NCBI RefSeq assembly: GCF_003027925.1
Contig: NZ_PYPS01000046.1
Span: 1 to 57,479 of the forward strand
Length of the DNA: 57,479 nucleotides
Source: Micromonospora sp. RP3T
GTDB lineage: Bacteria > Actinomycetota > Actinomycetes > Mycobacteriales > Micromonosporaceae
Direction of reading: 5' to 3'
Within the stretch, counting starts at the first letter, position 1, and the number at the start of each line of letters is the position of its first letter. The notes below the pieces were generated by a model, which did no database searches, was not told the origin of the DNA, and worked only from the letters and a program-made list of their open reading frames with translations. The translations under genes and the position numbers were made by a program. This document shows, piece after piece, positions 14,981 through 23,166 of the stretch.

Positions 14981-16042
14981 ATGAGACGGCTCCCCCTGCG
15001 CCGCCTGGTCACGCTGGCCACCCTGGCCGTGGTCGGCGCGGCCACGCTCGGCACCACCGCCGCCTGCGGCGACGACAGCGACGCCGCCGGCGACTCCGGC
15101 CCGGTGACGCTGCGCCTGGGCTACTTCCCCAACCTCACCCACGCGCCCGCCGTGGTGGGCGTGGAGAAGGGGATCTTCAAGGAGAAGCTCGGCGGCGACG
15201 TGACGCTGGAGACGAAGACGTTCAACGCCGGCCCGGCGGCCATCGAGGCGGTCTTCTCCGGCGCGCTGGACGCCACGTACATCGGTCCGAACCCGACCGT
15301 GAACGCCTTCTCCAAGTCGAAGGGCGAGGCGGTCCGGGTGGTCTCCGGGGCCGCGTCCGGCGGCGTCGCGCTCGTGGTCAAGCCCGGCATCACCTCGGCG
15401 GAGCAGCTCCGTGGCAAGAAGATCGCCACGCCGCAGCTCGGCAACACCCAGGACGTCGCGCTGCGCTACTGGCTCAAGGAGAAGGGCCTGGCGACCACCA
15501 AGGAGGGCGGCGGCGACGTCAAGGTCGTCCCCCAGGAGAACGCGCAGACCGTCGAGACGTTCGGCAGCGGCGCCATCGACGGGGCCTGGGTGCCGGAGCC
15601 GTTCGTGTCCCGGCTGGTCAACGCCGGCGGCAAGGTGCTCGTCGACGAGCGCGACCTCTGGCCGGACAAGAAGTTCGTCATCACGAACCTGCTGGTCAGC
15701 ACCAAGTTCCTCAAGGCACACCCGGACGTGGTGAAGAAGCTGGTCGAGGGTCAGGTGGCGGCGAACGAGTTCGTCAACACCAAGCCGGACGAGGCGCAGC
15801 AGGCCGTCTCCGAGCACATCGGCAAGATCACCGGTAAGCCGCTGGACATCAAGCTGATCAAGCAGGCCTGGTCGACGTTGGAGTTCACCAACGACCCGAT
15901 CGCGTCGTCGCTGAAGGCCGGCCTGGACCACGCCGTCGCGGTCGGGCTGACCCAGCCGGTCGACCTGAACGGCCTCTACGACCTGAAGTACCTCAACGAG
16001 GTGCTGAAGGCCGAGGGCAAGCCCGAGGTCACCCAGCCGTGA
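14981..16042 (+). CDS. Substrate-binding lipoprotein, SsuA/TauA/NrtA type
   Basis: A 353-residue precursor with a basic start, a hydrophobic signal (LVTLATLAVVGAATLG) and the lipobox TTAAC with Cys29 followed by GDDSD. The mature protein has the NMT1/SsuA-like fold: LRLGYFPNLTHAPAVVGVEKGIF, FNAGPAAIEAVFSGALDATYIGPNP and GAIDGAWVPEPF. Such proteins bind aliphatic sulfonates, taurine, nitrate or related anions and deliver them to a membrane ABC importer. The exact ligand cannot be read from sequence. It is first in a four-gene operon with ATPase, permease and an Rrf2 regulator, the last of these hinting at sulfur control. Confidence 0.9.
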   Translation: MRRLPLRRLVTLATLAVVGAATLGTTAACGDDSDAAGDSGPVTLRLGYFPNLTHAPAVVGVEKGIFKEKLGGDVTLETKTFNAGPAAIEAVFSGALDATYIGPNPTVNAFSKSKGEAVRVVSGAASGGVALVVKPGITSAEQLRGKKIATPQLGNTQDVALRYWLKEKGLATTKEGGGDVKVVPQENAQTVETFGSGAIDGAWVPEPFVSRLVNAGGKVLVDERDLWPDKKFVITNLLVSTKFLKAHPDVVKKLVEGQVAANEFVNTKPDEAQQAVSEHIGKITGKPLDIKLIKQAWSTLEFTNDPIASSLKAGLDHAVAVGLTQPVDLNGLYDLKYLNEVLKAEGKPEVTQP

Positions 16043-16818
16043 CGTCGACCACGACGACCCCGCGCAGCGCGACCGGCTCGGTCGCGCTGCGCGGCGTGAC
16101 CAAGGTGTACGGCCAGGGCGAGCAGGCCGTCCTGGCGCTGGACGGGGTGTCGCTGGACGTCGCCCCGGGCGAGTTCGTCTGCCTGGTCGGCGCGTCCGGC
16201 TGCGGCAAGAGCACGCTGCTGAACCTGGTCGCCGGCCTGGACCGGGTCAGCGGCGGCGCGATCGAGCTGGGCGAGGGCGTCAACCCGGGCCTGATGTTCC
16301 AGGAGCCGGCACTGTTCCCCTGGTCGACCGTCGAGGGCAACGTCGAGGTGCCGCTGAAGCTGCGAGGGCTCCCCCGCGACCAGCGTCGGGAGCGGGTGGC
16401 CGAGCTGCTGCGCACGGTCCACCTGTCCGACTTCGGCCGCAAGCGCCCGCACCAGCTCTCCGGCGGCATGCGGCAGCGGGTCGCGTTGGCCCGCACGCTC
16501 GCGCTGGACACCCCGGTGCTGCTGATGGACGAGCCGTTCGGCGCGCTCGACGCGATGACGCGGGACATCCTGCACGACGAGTTGGAGCGGATCTGGGGCG
16601 AGCGCAAGCTCACCGTCCTGTTCGTCACGCACAACGTGCGCGAGGCGGCCCGGCTCGCCGACCGGATCGTGCTGCTCTCCAGCCGGCCCGGCCGGATCAT
16701 CTACTCCACCCGGGTCGACGTGCCGCGACCCCGGCGGATCGACTCGCCGGAGGTCTCGGCCATCGCCGCCGAGGTCACCGACCGGCTGCGCAAGGAGGTG
16801 GGCCGGCATGGCCAGTGA
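16039..16818 (+). CDS. ABC importer ATPase, SsuB/TauB type
   Basis: A 259-residue ATPase with Walker A GASGCGKS (51-58), the Q-loop in MFQEPALFPW, signature LSGGMRQRV and Walker B LLMDEPFGALD. The FVTHNVREAARLADRIVLLSSRPG ending is typical of sulfonate/nitrate/taurine ATPases. Its GTG start overlaps the TGA of the binding-protein gene (GTGA), and its end overlaps the permease start by 11 bp, so all three are translationally coupled. Confidence 0.93.
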   Translation: MTSTTTTPRSATGSVALRGVTKVYGQGEQAVLALDGVSLDVAPGEFVCLVGASGCGKSTLLNLVAGLDRVSGGAIELGEGVNPGLMFQEPALFPWSTVEGNVEVPLKLRGLPRDQRRERVAELLRTVHLSDFGRKRPHQLSGGMRQRVALARTLALDTPVLLMDEPFGALDAMTRDILHDELERIWGERKLTVLFVTHNVREAARLADRIVLLSSRPGRIIYSTRVDVPRPRRIDSPEVSAIAAEVTDRLRKEVGRHGQ

Positions 16819-17692
16819 CACCCTCACCGGGTCGGCGCGTACCGACGCGGAGATCTCCGGTCTCGACGCGCTGGAGATCGCCGGCCGGGAGAAGGGCCCG
16901 TCCCGGCTGCGCCGGCTCTGGTCCGCCACCTGGCCCAAGTTCGCCGCGCTCGCGATGGCCATCGCCCTCTGGCAGGCCGTGGTCTGGAGCGGGTGGAAGG
17001 AGCCCTGGGCGCTGCCCGGCCCGATGGTGGTCTTCGGCGACCTCGGCGACTACCTGGTCAGCTCCGCGCTCTGGGAGGGCCTGGCCACCACCGCCCGCCG
17101 GGCGGCGGTCGGGTTCGCCGCCGCGGTCGCGGTGGGTCTGCTGCTCGGCCTGGGCGTGGCCCGGGTCAAGGTGCTCCGCGCCGCGCTCGGCTCGATGATC
17201 ACCGCGTTGCAGACCATGCCGTCGATCGCGTGGTTCCCGCTGGCCATCCTGCTGTTCCAGCTCAGCGAGCAGGCCATCTTCTTCGTGGTGGTGCTCGGCG
17301 CCGCGCCGTCGGTCGCCAACGGCGTCATCCACGGCGTGGACTACGTGCCGCCGCTGCTGGTCCGCGCCGGTCGCAACCTCGGCGCCCGCGGGCTCAACCT
17401 CTACCGGTACGTGATCGCACCGGCCGCGCTGCCCGCCATCGTGGCCGGGCTCAAGCAGGGCTGGGCGTTCGCCTGGCGCAGTCTGATGGCCGGTGAGCTG
17501 CTGGTGGTCATCGCCACCCGCACCTCCATCGGCGCCCAGCTCACCTACGCCCGCGAACTGAGCGAGGCGCCCCGGCTGATGGCCATCATGATCGTGATCC
17601 TGGTGGTCGGCCTGCTGGTGGACACCGCGTTCGGCGCGGCCGACAAGGCGATCCGCCGCCGCTGGGGCGTGCTGGACCAGGCCGGCAACTGA
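16808..17692 (+). CDS. ABC importer permease, SsuC/TauC type
   Basis: A 294-residue membrane protein with about six membrane segments after a polar N-terminus of some 45 residues. The cytoplasmic EAA-like loop reads NLGARGLNLYRYVIAPAALPAIVAGLKQGWAFAW. ALQTMPSIAWFPLAILLF is the usual SsuC/TauC/NrtB core. It starts at an ATG after a GGAGGTG ribosome site inside the ATPase gene. Together with the preceding two genes it makes a complete importer for an organosulfur or nitrate-type anion. Confidence 0.93.
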   Translation: MASDTLTGSARTDAEISGLDALEIAGREKGPSRLRRLWSATWPKFAALAMAIALWQAVVWSGWKEPWALPGPMVVFGDLGDYLVSSALWEGLATTARRAAVGFAAAVAVGLLLGLGVARVKVLRAALGSMITALQTMPSIAWFPLAILLFQLSEQAIFFVVVLGAAPSVANGVIHGVDYVPPLLVRAGRNLGARGLNLYRYVIAPAALPAIVAGLKQGWAFAWRSLMAGELLVVIATRTSIGAQLTYARELSEAPRLMAIMIVILVVGLLVDTAFGAADKAIRRRWGVLDQAGN

Positions 17693-17696
17693 CCTC

Positions 17697-18134
17697 GTGT
17701 ACATCTCCGCGCGCGCCGACTACGCGCTCCGGGCCATGCTCGCCGTCGCCGACGCCGGGTCCACCGGCGACGGGGACCCCGGCGGCGAGCTGGTCAAGGC
17801 CGCGAGCCTGGCCGAACGCCAGGACATCCCGCTCAGTTTCCTCCAGGGCATCCTGCTCGACCTGCGGCGGGCCGGACTGCTGCACAGCCACCGCGGCACC
17901 GAGGGCGGGTACGCGCTGAGCAGGCCCCCGGCCGAGATCAGCGTCGGTGACGTGCTGCGTGCGGTCGGCGGCGCGCTCACCAGCGTCCGGGGCATGCCCG
18001 CGGACCGGGCCGGCTACCACGGGGTGGCCACCGGGCTGCGGGACGTCTGGCTGGCGGTGGACGGCGCGATCGCGCTGGTGGTGGACCGCACCACGCTGGC
18101 TGACCTGCTGGCGGACCGCGCCCCGGCATCCTGA
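17697..18134 (+). CDS. Rrf2 family transcriptional regulator, cluster-free type
   Basis: A 145-residue winged-helix protein, MYISARADYALRAMLAVADA, with the Rrf2 hallmarks PLSFLQGILLDLRRAGLLHSHRGTEGGYALSRP and ISVGDVLRAVGG. Unlike IscR or NsrR it contains no cysteine at all, so it cannot hold an iron-sulfur cluster and resembles CymR/sulfur-type Rrf2 proteins. The GTG start lies 4 bp after the permease stop, so it is cotranscribed with the importer. The inferred role is repression of this operon in response to sulfur status, possibly through the palindrome at 14940-14960. Confidence 0.88.
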   Translation: MYISARADYALRAMLAVADAGSTGDGDPGGELVKAASLAERQDIPLSFLQGILLDLRRAGLLHSHRGTEGGYALSRPPAEISVGDVLRAVGGALTSVRGMPADRAGYHGVATGLRDVWLAVDGAIALVVDRTTLADLLADRAPAS

Positions 18135-18327
18135 ATCGGCCGGCACCGCCCAAGCTGGTGGTCGACGAAGGGCCACCAAAGGATAGCTGCACGCGCATGG
18201 ACTGAGCAGGGTCGCCAGCAGCACGTCTCCGCCGAAGACGGCCCGCCGTGCGTGACATCGGGCATCCGGCACCGGATGCGGCTCCATCAGGGCTCATCCA
18301 GGTCGCGAACAGTTCACAGACAACAGC

Positions 18328-18359
18328 AAGAGCCGCCCCCGGGGCGGAGGCGGCTCTTG
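18328..18359 (-). terminator. Hairpin terminator of secreted-protein gene
   Basis: CAAGAGCCGCC (18328-18338) and its complement (18349-18359) form an 11-bp stem with a GC-rich 10-nt loop. On the minus strand it follows the stop of the small secreted protein by about 11 bp, with a moderately T-rich CTGTTGTCTGTG tail. Confidence 0.7.
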
Positions 18360-18370
18360 GGGCAGCTCTC

Positions 18371-18676
18371 TCAGCAGCTGTCGATGCGGTCGAGCGTGGT
18401 GGCCAAGGGCGACAGGAATCCCTTGCCCTCGTCAGGGGCCAGCGTGTAGCAGGGGGAGTCCAAGCCGAAGTTCACAATGAACTTGATCCGCTGGGTGCTG
18501 TTACAGCCGTTGTACGCCACAAAATGCTTGTACGGGCCAACGATGTCAGTCACCGTGGAGACACAACTCGGGGCCCGGGCCGCAAGCGCTGGCGAGGCAG
18601 CGACGCCGCTGAAGAGACCCACCGCTGCGAGTGACAACACAGTGGAGGCCACCAGGGATTGACGGACCGATTTCAT
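18371..18676 (-). CDS. Small secreted four-Cys protein, tendamistat-like
   Basis: A 101-residue precursor with a clear Sec signal (basic MKSVRQS, hydrophobic core, SPALA cleavage near residue 33). The mature part has exactly four cysteines with spacings of 20, 18 and 25. The pattern APSC...YNGC...PCYTLAPDE...C parallels the alpha-amylase inhibitor tendamistat (APSC...DNGC...LCYAVAPGQ...C, spacings about 16, 18 and 28), so two disulfides and a small beta-barrel are likely. The inhibitory Trp-Arg-Tyr of tendamistat is not present; GPYKHF occupies that loop. It is a paralogue of the next gene upstream and ends with the same DRIDSC-type tail. The fold assignment is inference; the function is unknown. 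Confidence 0.8.
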   Translation of the reverse strand: MKSVRQSLVASTVLSLAAVGLFSGVAASPALAARAPSCVSTVTDIVGPYKHFVAYNGCNSTQRIKFIVNFGLDSPCYTLAPDEGKGFLSPLATTLDRIDSC

Positions 18677-18752
18677 GCAGTCTCACCTTCCATGACGCGG
18701 GGCATTTGTGCCTGTGCACAAGCGAGCGAGGAGCGAGGGTCAACCCGAGGTC

Positions 18753-19064
18753 CTAGCAGAGGTCGATCCGCTCAAGGTATGCCGGCGTGCCGTTGGCGAT
18801 AGTGATCGTCCTGCGCTGCCCCGGGAAAACGGTTCCGCAGTCCGAGTCCGCGTGATAGGCGATGATGAAGCGGATCCGATACTGGTTACTGCAGTTGTTG
18901 TCGGCGTAGAACATCTTGTAGATGCCTGAGGTCGAGGTGCTGGTGGCGATGCACGAGGGCGCCTCGGCAGCAACCGCCGGCGCCGCAAGCACCGAACCCA
19001 GAGCTGCGGCACTGACTGACAGCACGGCAGCAAGACGTATGCTCCGGCGTTTTTTCACATTCAC
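18753..19064 (-). CDS. Small secreted four-Cys protein, paralogue
   Basis: A 103-residue precursor, MNVKKRRSIRLAAVLSVSAA, with a Sec signal and a cleavage site after AVAA (near residue 33). Mature cysteine spacings are 20, 18 and 27. APSC, the YADNNC block, YRIRFIIAYHADSDC and the LERIDLC ending align with the neighbouring protein (APSC, YNGC, QRIKFIVNFGLDSPC, LDRIDSC). Tendamistat's WRY triad is replaced by GIYKMF. The two genes run in the same direction 76 bp apart and look like a tandem duplication that has diverged considerably. Positively charged residues dominate the loop after the third Cys (GQRRTITI). Possible roles are glycoside-hydrolase inhibition, antimicrobial activity or signalling; none is proven. 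Confidence 0.8.
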   Translation of the reverse strand: MNVKKRRSIRLAAVLSVSAAALGSVLAAPAVAAEAPSCIATSTSTSGIYKMFYADNNCSNQYRIRFIIAYHADSDCGTVFPGQRRTITIANGTPAYLERIDLC

Positions 19065-19757
19065 AGATTGCCTCCCCGTTTATCGTCGAGTGCCTATACC
19101 TTGCACGACGATCGACGCGACCGCAAGGGCTGGGTGACGACAAGATTGCGGACCGTGGCGAATGCACCGGGCGGCCTGCCGCTCCTCGGGCCGGCGGGCC
19201 CGGCAGAAAGCTGGTTAAATGCCCGCACCAGACAGCCAGCCGCGCCAGCCTCCGGGCGAACCAGGCACCTGCGAGACGCACCTCGCGCGCCACTCTCGGA
19301 TTGCGGCTGACCTGCCAGGACTCTGTTCGCAGTCCGGCCGCGCCCGCCCATCGAAACGGCACAGGTCATCCGAGGGTTCACCGCGCGCCAGCGGCCAGCC
19401 TCTCCGCAGTTCACATTCCTCTGCACCCACCGTCGTAATGCCTGAGGGGCTGGTCCGGGCACGCGTCGGGTGTGGGCAGCCCACATCAGGCATCGGGGCG
19501 TCGTCCAAGGGTCACGCGCGGCAGACGTCTGCGCTCGACCGGAGACCTCGGCTATTTGCAGGCACACTACATTGCCGCCCGCCCCTCTCCGCACGTGATA
19601 CCCTTTCGCGGCGAGCGATCGAAGGCCTGATTTTCGAGAGGCGGCGCACCGTGGTGACGCGTTGGACCGAGACACGCTTTATACCGAGCAGTGCAACCCT
19701 GAGCGACCAATTTTTCCTGCGCTGCCTTTGCGGCAATAGATTCGGTGGGGCAGCAGT
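19065..19757. other. 693-bp non-coding region of the island
   Basis: This stretch separates the secreted-protein pair (leftward) from the ABC transporter operon (rightward). Several open frames exist on both strands, but none has a ribosome site, codon bias or recognisable motif. A possible promoter TTGCCG (19572-19577), 18-bp spacer, TGATAC (19596-19601) points toward the transporter. ATGCCTGA (19438-19445) and TCAGGCAT (19486-19493) form an 8-bp inverted repeat 40 bp apart. Confidence 0.45.
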
Positions 19758-20624
19758 GTGAGCGAGGCTTTCGTTTCAGCTTCCAACATCACTTTCAAAT
19801 ATGGCCGGACGACAGCCCTGGCAGGAGTCTCCTTCAGTCTCCGAAACGGAGTAACAGCACTGCTGGGCCCCAATGGAGCCGGGAAGACCACACTTCTCCA
19901 GGTGCTGGCGACCGCAGTCCCGCCCGACAGCGGCAGACTGGCTCTGCTCGGGACCGAAATTCAGACATCCGGGGAACGACAGAAGGTCCGCGAACGCCTC
20001 GGCTACCTCCCTCAGCGCACCGGCCTCTACGGCAACTTCTCCGTGGCCGCCTTCTTGGACTACATGGCGTTACTCAAGAAGATCGTCGATCGAGAGCAGC
20101 GGCGTAGCGAGGTCGAAACCGTCCTGAATTTTGTCGGCCTCGACGCCGACCGGAACCGCCGGATCAAGGCTCTTTCCGGAGGCATGCGACAACGGGTCGG
20201 CCTCGCCGTGGCGCTCCTCGGGGATCCGCAGTTCTTGGTGCTCGACGAGCCCACGGTCGCGCTTGATCCTGAGCAGCGACTGCGGTTTCGCGAGCTGATT
20301 GCGAATCTTGGAGAACGACGGACGGTCCTCTTGTCCACACACCAGACCGAGGATGTCGCGCACATCTCGACTCACGTCCTCGCGATGAACCACGGCCGGA
20401 TCATCTTCGACGGCTCCCCCTCGGATCTGGTTGACCTGGCCCGGGGAAGAGTCTGGCAGAGTCAGAGCAGAACCGATCAGACACTGGCGAGCTGGCGCAC
20501 GGGCGCCGGCTACTACCGAAATGTCGGGACTCCTCCGCCCGGCGCAGACACGGTGGAACCGACTCTGGACGATGGATACATTCTACTTCTCGACCAGCGG
20601 CCGCGAGTGGGGAATCCGGTATGA
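19758..20624 (+). CDS. ABC transporter ATPase of a three-gene exporter
   Basis: A 288-residue ATPase with Walker A GPNGAGKTT (37-45), signature LSGGM (139-143), Walker B FLVLDEP (159-165) and the switch histidine in LLSTHQTED. GVTALLGPNGAGKTTLL and ALDPEQRLRFRELI place it with the multidrug/NatA-type exporter ATPases rather than importers. The last 60 residues are a variable tail ending LLDQRPRVGNPV. The GTG start has GGTGGGG upstream. Its stop overlaps the ATG of the next gene (ATGA). Codon use is less GC-biased than in flanking genes. Confidence 0.9.
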   Translation: MSEAFVSASNITFKYGRTTALAGVSFSLRNGVTALLGPNGAGKTTLLQVLATAVPPDSGRLALLGTEIQTSGERQKVRERLGYLPQRTGLYGNFSVAAFLDYMALLKKIVDREQRRSEVETVLNFVGLDADRNRRIKALSGGMRQRVGLAVALLGDPQFLVLDEPTVALDPEQRLRFRELIANLGERRTVLLSTHQTEDVAHISTHVLAMNHGRIIFDGSPSDLVDLARGRVWQSQSRTDQTLASWRTGAGYYRNVGTPPPGADTVEPTLDDGYILLLDQRPRVGNPV

Positions 20625-22222
20625 CTGTGGCCAATGCGCGGGACACCCGAAGTCATCCGAGAGAATCGCCAGCTGCTCGCTCGGCAATATTGCGGATCGC
20701 TAGAATCGAGGCGATCCGGCTCCTGAGACATCCTGTCATGATCGGCGGATTTCTCACGCTCGCGCTAGCCTGGCTGCTTCCCACCTGGTTCGGCGATCAG
20801 GCAGCGGCATATCCATCCATGCACGAGGTGAATCAGTCCGTCCAACTGGCCTCGGCCTTCATCCTGGGGGGCGCTGCCCTCATCGTCAGTCATCTCGCGG
20901 TCACGCGAGCGACGCGGCACGGCGCCGAGGCACTCGTCGCTACACTGGCGCTTACCCGCGCACAGCGGATCGCCGCCCACCTGCTCGCACTCGTTCCTCT
21001 CGTGCCACTCACCGGCATAATCGTCGCCGCGCGTGTCATGACGATCGGAGCAGACCCACACGCGGTTGGTAGCGTCGCACCGCACGAAATGGCCGTCGGC
21101 CCTTTCGCAGTGCTTCTACTCGGTGCTGTCGGAGTGCTCCTCGGCAGCGCGACGGCCCTCACCGTGACTGGACCGGTAACCGTCGCGCTCCTCTTCTTTG
21201 CAACTTTCGGATCAGTGCTCTTCGCACCGGCCAACGGCCTTCGAATCCAGGCTCTTCTGCCGGTCACCTATGACGAAGTCTTCCTGCTTCCAATTCCGTC
21301 GGCACTGGTTGACCGCCGCGATGACTGGCACTTGCTCTATCTGATCGCGGGGACGGCGCTCATCGCACTGGCAGCACTCCTCGCAAGCGGTTACCGACCA
21401 CTGTGGAGCAAGGTGACGGCATTTCTTACCGCGGTTGCTGTCGGCGTGGTGGCGTGGATTCAAGTCAAGCCGCCCGACCAGACAGTGATCGAGGCTCGCG
21501 CTACTGCAACAAGCACGCCGGCCAGTCAGCAGGTATGTGAGCGAAGGTCGGAAATCACCTACTGCGCGTGGCCGGAATTCAAGCCCTGGTTCGACTCGTG
21601 GGACCGGATTGCGCGAGGGGCGCTGACCCGAGTGCCACCGGACGTCGCAGCTCAACCTCTCGCAGTTCGACAGCGAGTCAATGCAGCCAACCCGCTCGGT
21701 TTGGGGTCAGGAACGATATCCAAGGCCCCGGTCGACAGTTGGTCTCGTGACGACGAACTGGCCGGTACTCCGAACGCCGTCATCGCAGAGACGACTTGGG
21801 GCCGTCCGGAGGACGAGTTCGGGCTAGCCAGCCGGCTCGCCTACGCGGTGGTCAGCGGAAATCCGCCCCCAGCGAATATCGCAGCTGTTTGCGGGGCCCA
21901 GTCGCTCGTTACACTCTGGATTGCTGTCGGAGCCTCGGAATCCGCAAAGGCCGGCCTGGAAGAGCTCAGGAGCAGAGGAGGCGGCGGCGTTTTCATGACC
22001 ACGGCCGGCTTCGGCACGGGTGTCGCTTTCACCCATGCCTCGTTCGTTCTGCTCCGGGCCATGTCGGAGCTACCAGAGAATTCGACCCGGGAAAAGGTGT
22101 TCGCATCCTGGAAGAAGTTGACCGAGCCATCGACAACACTCCACCAAGCCGCAGAGATCCTTGGAATTGCTACCGCTCGGATCCCACCCGTCGGCGACAG
22201 CCGTTGCCAGGAGAAGGAATGA
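20621..22222 (+). CDS. ABC exporter membrane protein with large external domain
   Basis: A 533-residue protein. Residues ~38-285 contain about seven hydrophobic segments (for example VMIGGFLTLALAWLLPTW, AVLLLGAVGVLLGSATAL and ALIALAALLASGY). The remaining ~250 residues look soluble and are predicted to be outside. This part opens with a cysteine pair and an aromatic motif, VCERRSEITYCAWPEFKPW (305-323), a pattern I associate with streptomycete ABC-associated permeases of unknown substrate. Two further cysteines follow (AAVCGAQ and the C-terminal DSRCQEKE). It is coupled by 4-bp overlaps to the ATPase before it and the smaller membrane protein after it. Confidence 0.75.
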   Translation: MTVANARDTRSHPRESPAARSAILRIARIEAIRLLRHPVMIGGFLTLALAWLLPTWFGDQAAAYPSMHEVNQSVQLASAFILGGAALIVSHLAVTRATRHGAEALVATLALTRAQRIAAHLLALVPLVPLTGIIVAARVMTIGADPHAVGSVAPHEMAVGPFAVLLLGAVGVLLGSATALTVTGPVTVALLFFATFGSVLFAPANGLRIQALLPVTYDEVFLLPIPSALVDRRDDWHLLYLIAGTALIALAALLASGYRPLWSKVTAFLTAVAVGVVAWIQVKPPDQTVIEARATATSTPASQQVCERRSEITYCAWPEFKPWFDSWDRIARGALTRVPPDVAAQPLAVRQRVNAANPLGLGSGTISKAPVDSWSRDDELAGTPNAVIAETTWGRPEDEFGLASRLAYAVVSGNPPPANIAAVCGAQSLVTLWIAVGASESAKAGLEELRSRGGGGVFMTTAGFGTGVAFTHASFVLLRAMSELPENSTREKVFASWKKLTEPSTTLHQAAEILGIATARIPPVGDSRCQEKE

Positions 22223-22899
22223 CCTTCATCGCATTGCTCGCGCCCACGGCGCGTGCCATGGGCTGGCGGAGTGGACTATTGACGGCCCTTGCTGGGGTCG
22301 TCATCGTAGGAATACCCGCGCTCTCGTCGGTGGAGCTCCAATCCGACGACCTCGCTTCGATGCTGCGCGTAATCGCGGTCACGGGTGCGCTGAGCGTCGG
22401 CTTCCTTCTTCACGATCCGGCCTCGGCGATCTCGTCCGTGTCACCGCTCTCCCGCCTTGACCGCCAGCTGGCCCGTGTGTTCTGGATCAGTGCCGCCGCC
22501 CTTCCGTGGTGGGCTCTTGTTCTCTTACTAGCCAAATCTTCGGCAGCTCCTGGCGCTGAGCAAGCCCTGCCTCTGGGGGGCCTGACGGGAGAGGCAGTCG
22601 CCATATTTTCGGTAGCGCTGGCCATGGCCGCCGGAGCACAGCGATTCGGCTTCGAGAACCACATGGGCCTCCTGGTGGCCCTGACCCTGCTCCTGCTTAC
22701 CGGGGGAAGTTTCCTGCTCGCCGAGAATTCGGCCGTCCTGGTTCCTCCCAGTGACCCGAGGTTCGAGGACATGCGTGTCTGGTGGTATCTCCTTTCAGTG
22801 GCCGCAGCGCTGGCTTTCCTCATCCTGAGTCGTGAGCGGGCACCGCGGAGAGCCGTGGAGCGCTGGACGCGACAGGCAGGGGCACGAGGGTCAGCGTAG
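22219..22899 (+). CDS. Small polytopic membrane protein of the ABC exporter
   Basis: A 226-residue protein, MTFIALLAPTARAMGWRSGL, with about five to six hydrophobic helices (LLTALAGVVIVGIPAL, VIAVTGALSVGFLLH, VFWISAAALPWWALVLLLA, EAVAIFSVALAMAAGA, LLVALTLLLLTGGSFLLA and VWWYLLSVAAALAFLIL). GGAGAAGGA precedes its ATG, which overlaps the TGA of the preceding gene. It is most likely the second membrane subunit of the exporter. It ends in a basic RAPRRAVERWTRQAGARG tail. The homologous family is not recognised. Confidence 0.75.
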   Translation: MTFIALLAPTARAMGWRSGLLTALAGVVIVGIPALSSVELQSDDLASMLRVIAVTGALSVGFLLHDPASAISSVSPLSRLDRQLARVFWISAAALPWWALVLLLAKSSAAPGAEQALPLGGLTGEAVAIFSVALAMAAGAQRFGFENHMGLLVALTLLLLTGGSFLLAENSAVLVPPSDPRFEDMRVWWYLLSVAAALAFLILSRERAPRRAVERWTRQAGARGSA

Positions 22900-23076
22900 A
22901 CCCGCGAGCACTAGTCGATCGAGAACCAGGTCCACCGGGTCCACGCCGTACCTACGACGAAGACCGCAGCCAGATCCGCACCGGCGCACGGGACCCGAGA
23001 TCCGCCAACGACAGAGCGGACCGATGGGCCCGCCGGAAAAGGCATCCTCTGGAGCAATATGACCGAGCGGCATATT

Positions 23077-23093
23077 TATACCGCTGAGGTATA
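23077..23093. promoter_or_regulatory. Palindrome TATACC-N5-GGTATA
   Basis: A perfect 6+6 bp inverted repeat in an A/T-rich pocket (23060-23095) inside GC-rich DNA. It lies between the end of the ABC island and the small membrane-protein gene, and no gene starts close downstream on the plus strand. It could be an operator remnant at the island boundary. Confidence 0.35.
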
Positions 23094-23166
23094 TCCGTCC
23101 CTGCCGCACATCCGCCGGCGGACGTCACCCTGCGTGACCCCCGTCAGGCCCGGCTGACCGTATGGA

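Noticed and set aside
17697..18134. Iron-sulfur (IscR/NsrR) type Rrf2 regulator
   Set aside because: The protein has no cysteine residues, so it cannot ligate a cluster.
18371..19064. Lactococcin 972-type bacteriocins
   Set aside because: Lactococcin 972 relatives lack this four-cysteine framework and carry different sequence blocks; the transporter next door also lacks the bacteriocin-associated membrane protein type.
19094..19675. A 193-codon minus-strand frame upstream of the secreted-protein genes
   Set aside because: No ribosome site, no codon bias and no motif; overlapping frames of similar quality exist on both strands, so the interval is treated as non-coding.
22891..23109. A 72-codon minus-strand frame after the ABC island
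   Set aside because: Composition is unlike a protein of this genome, no ribosome site is visible, and it spans the A/T palindrome.
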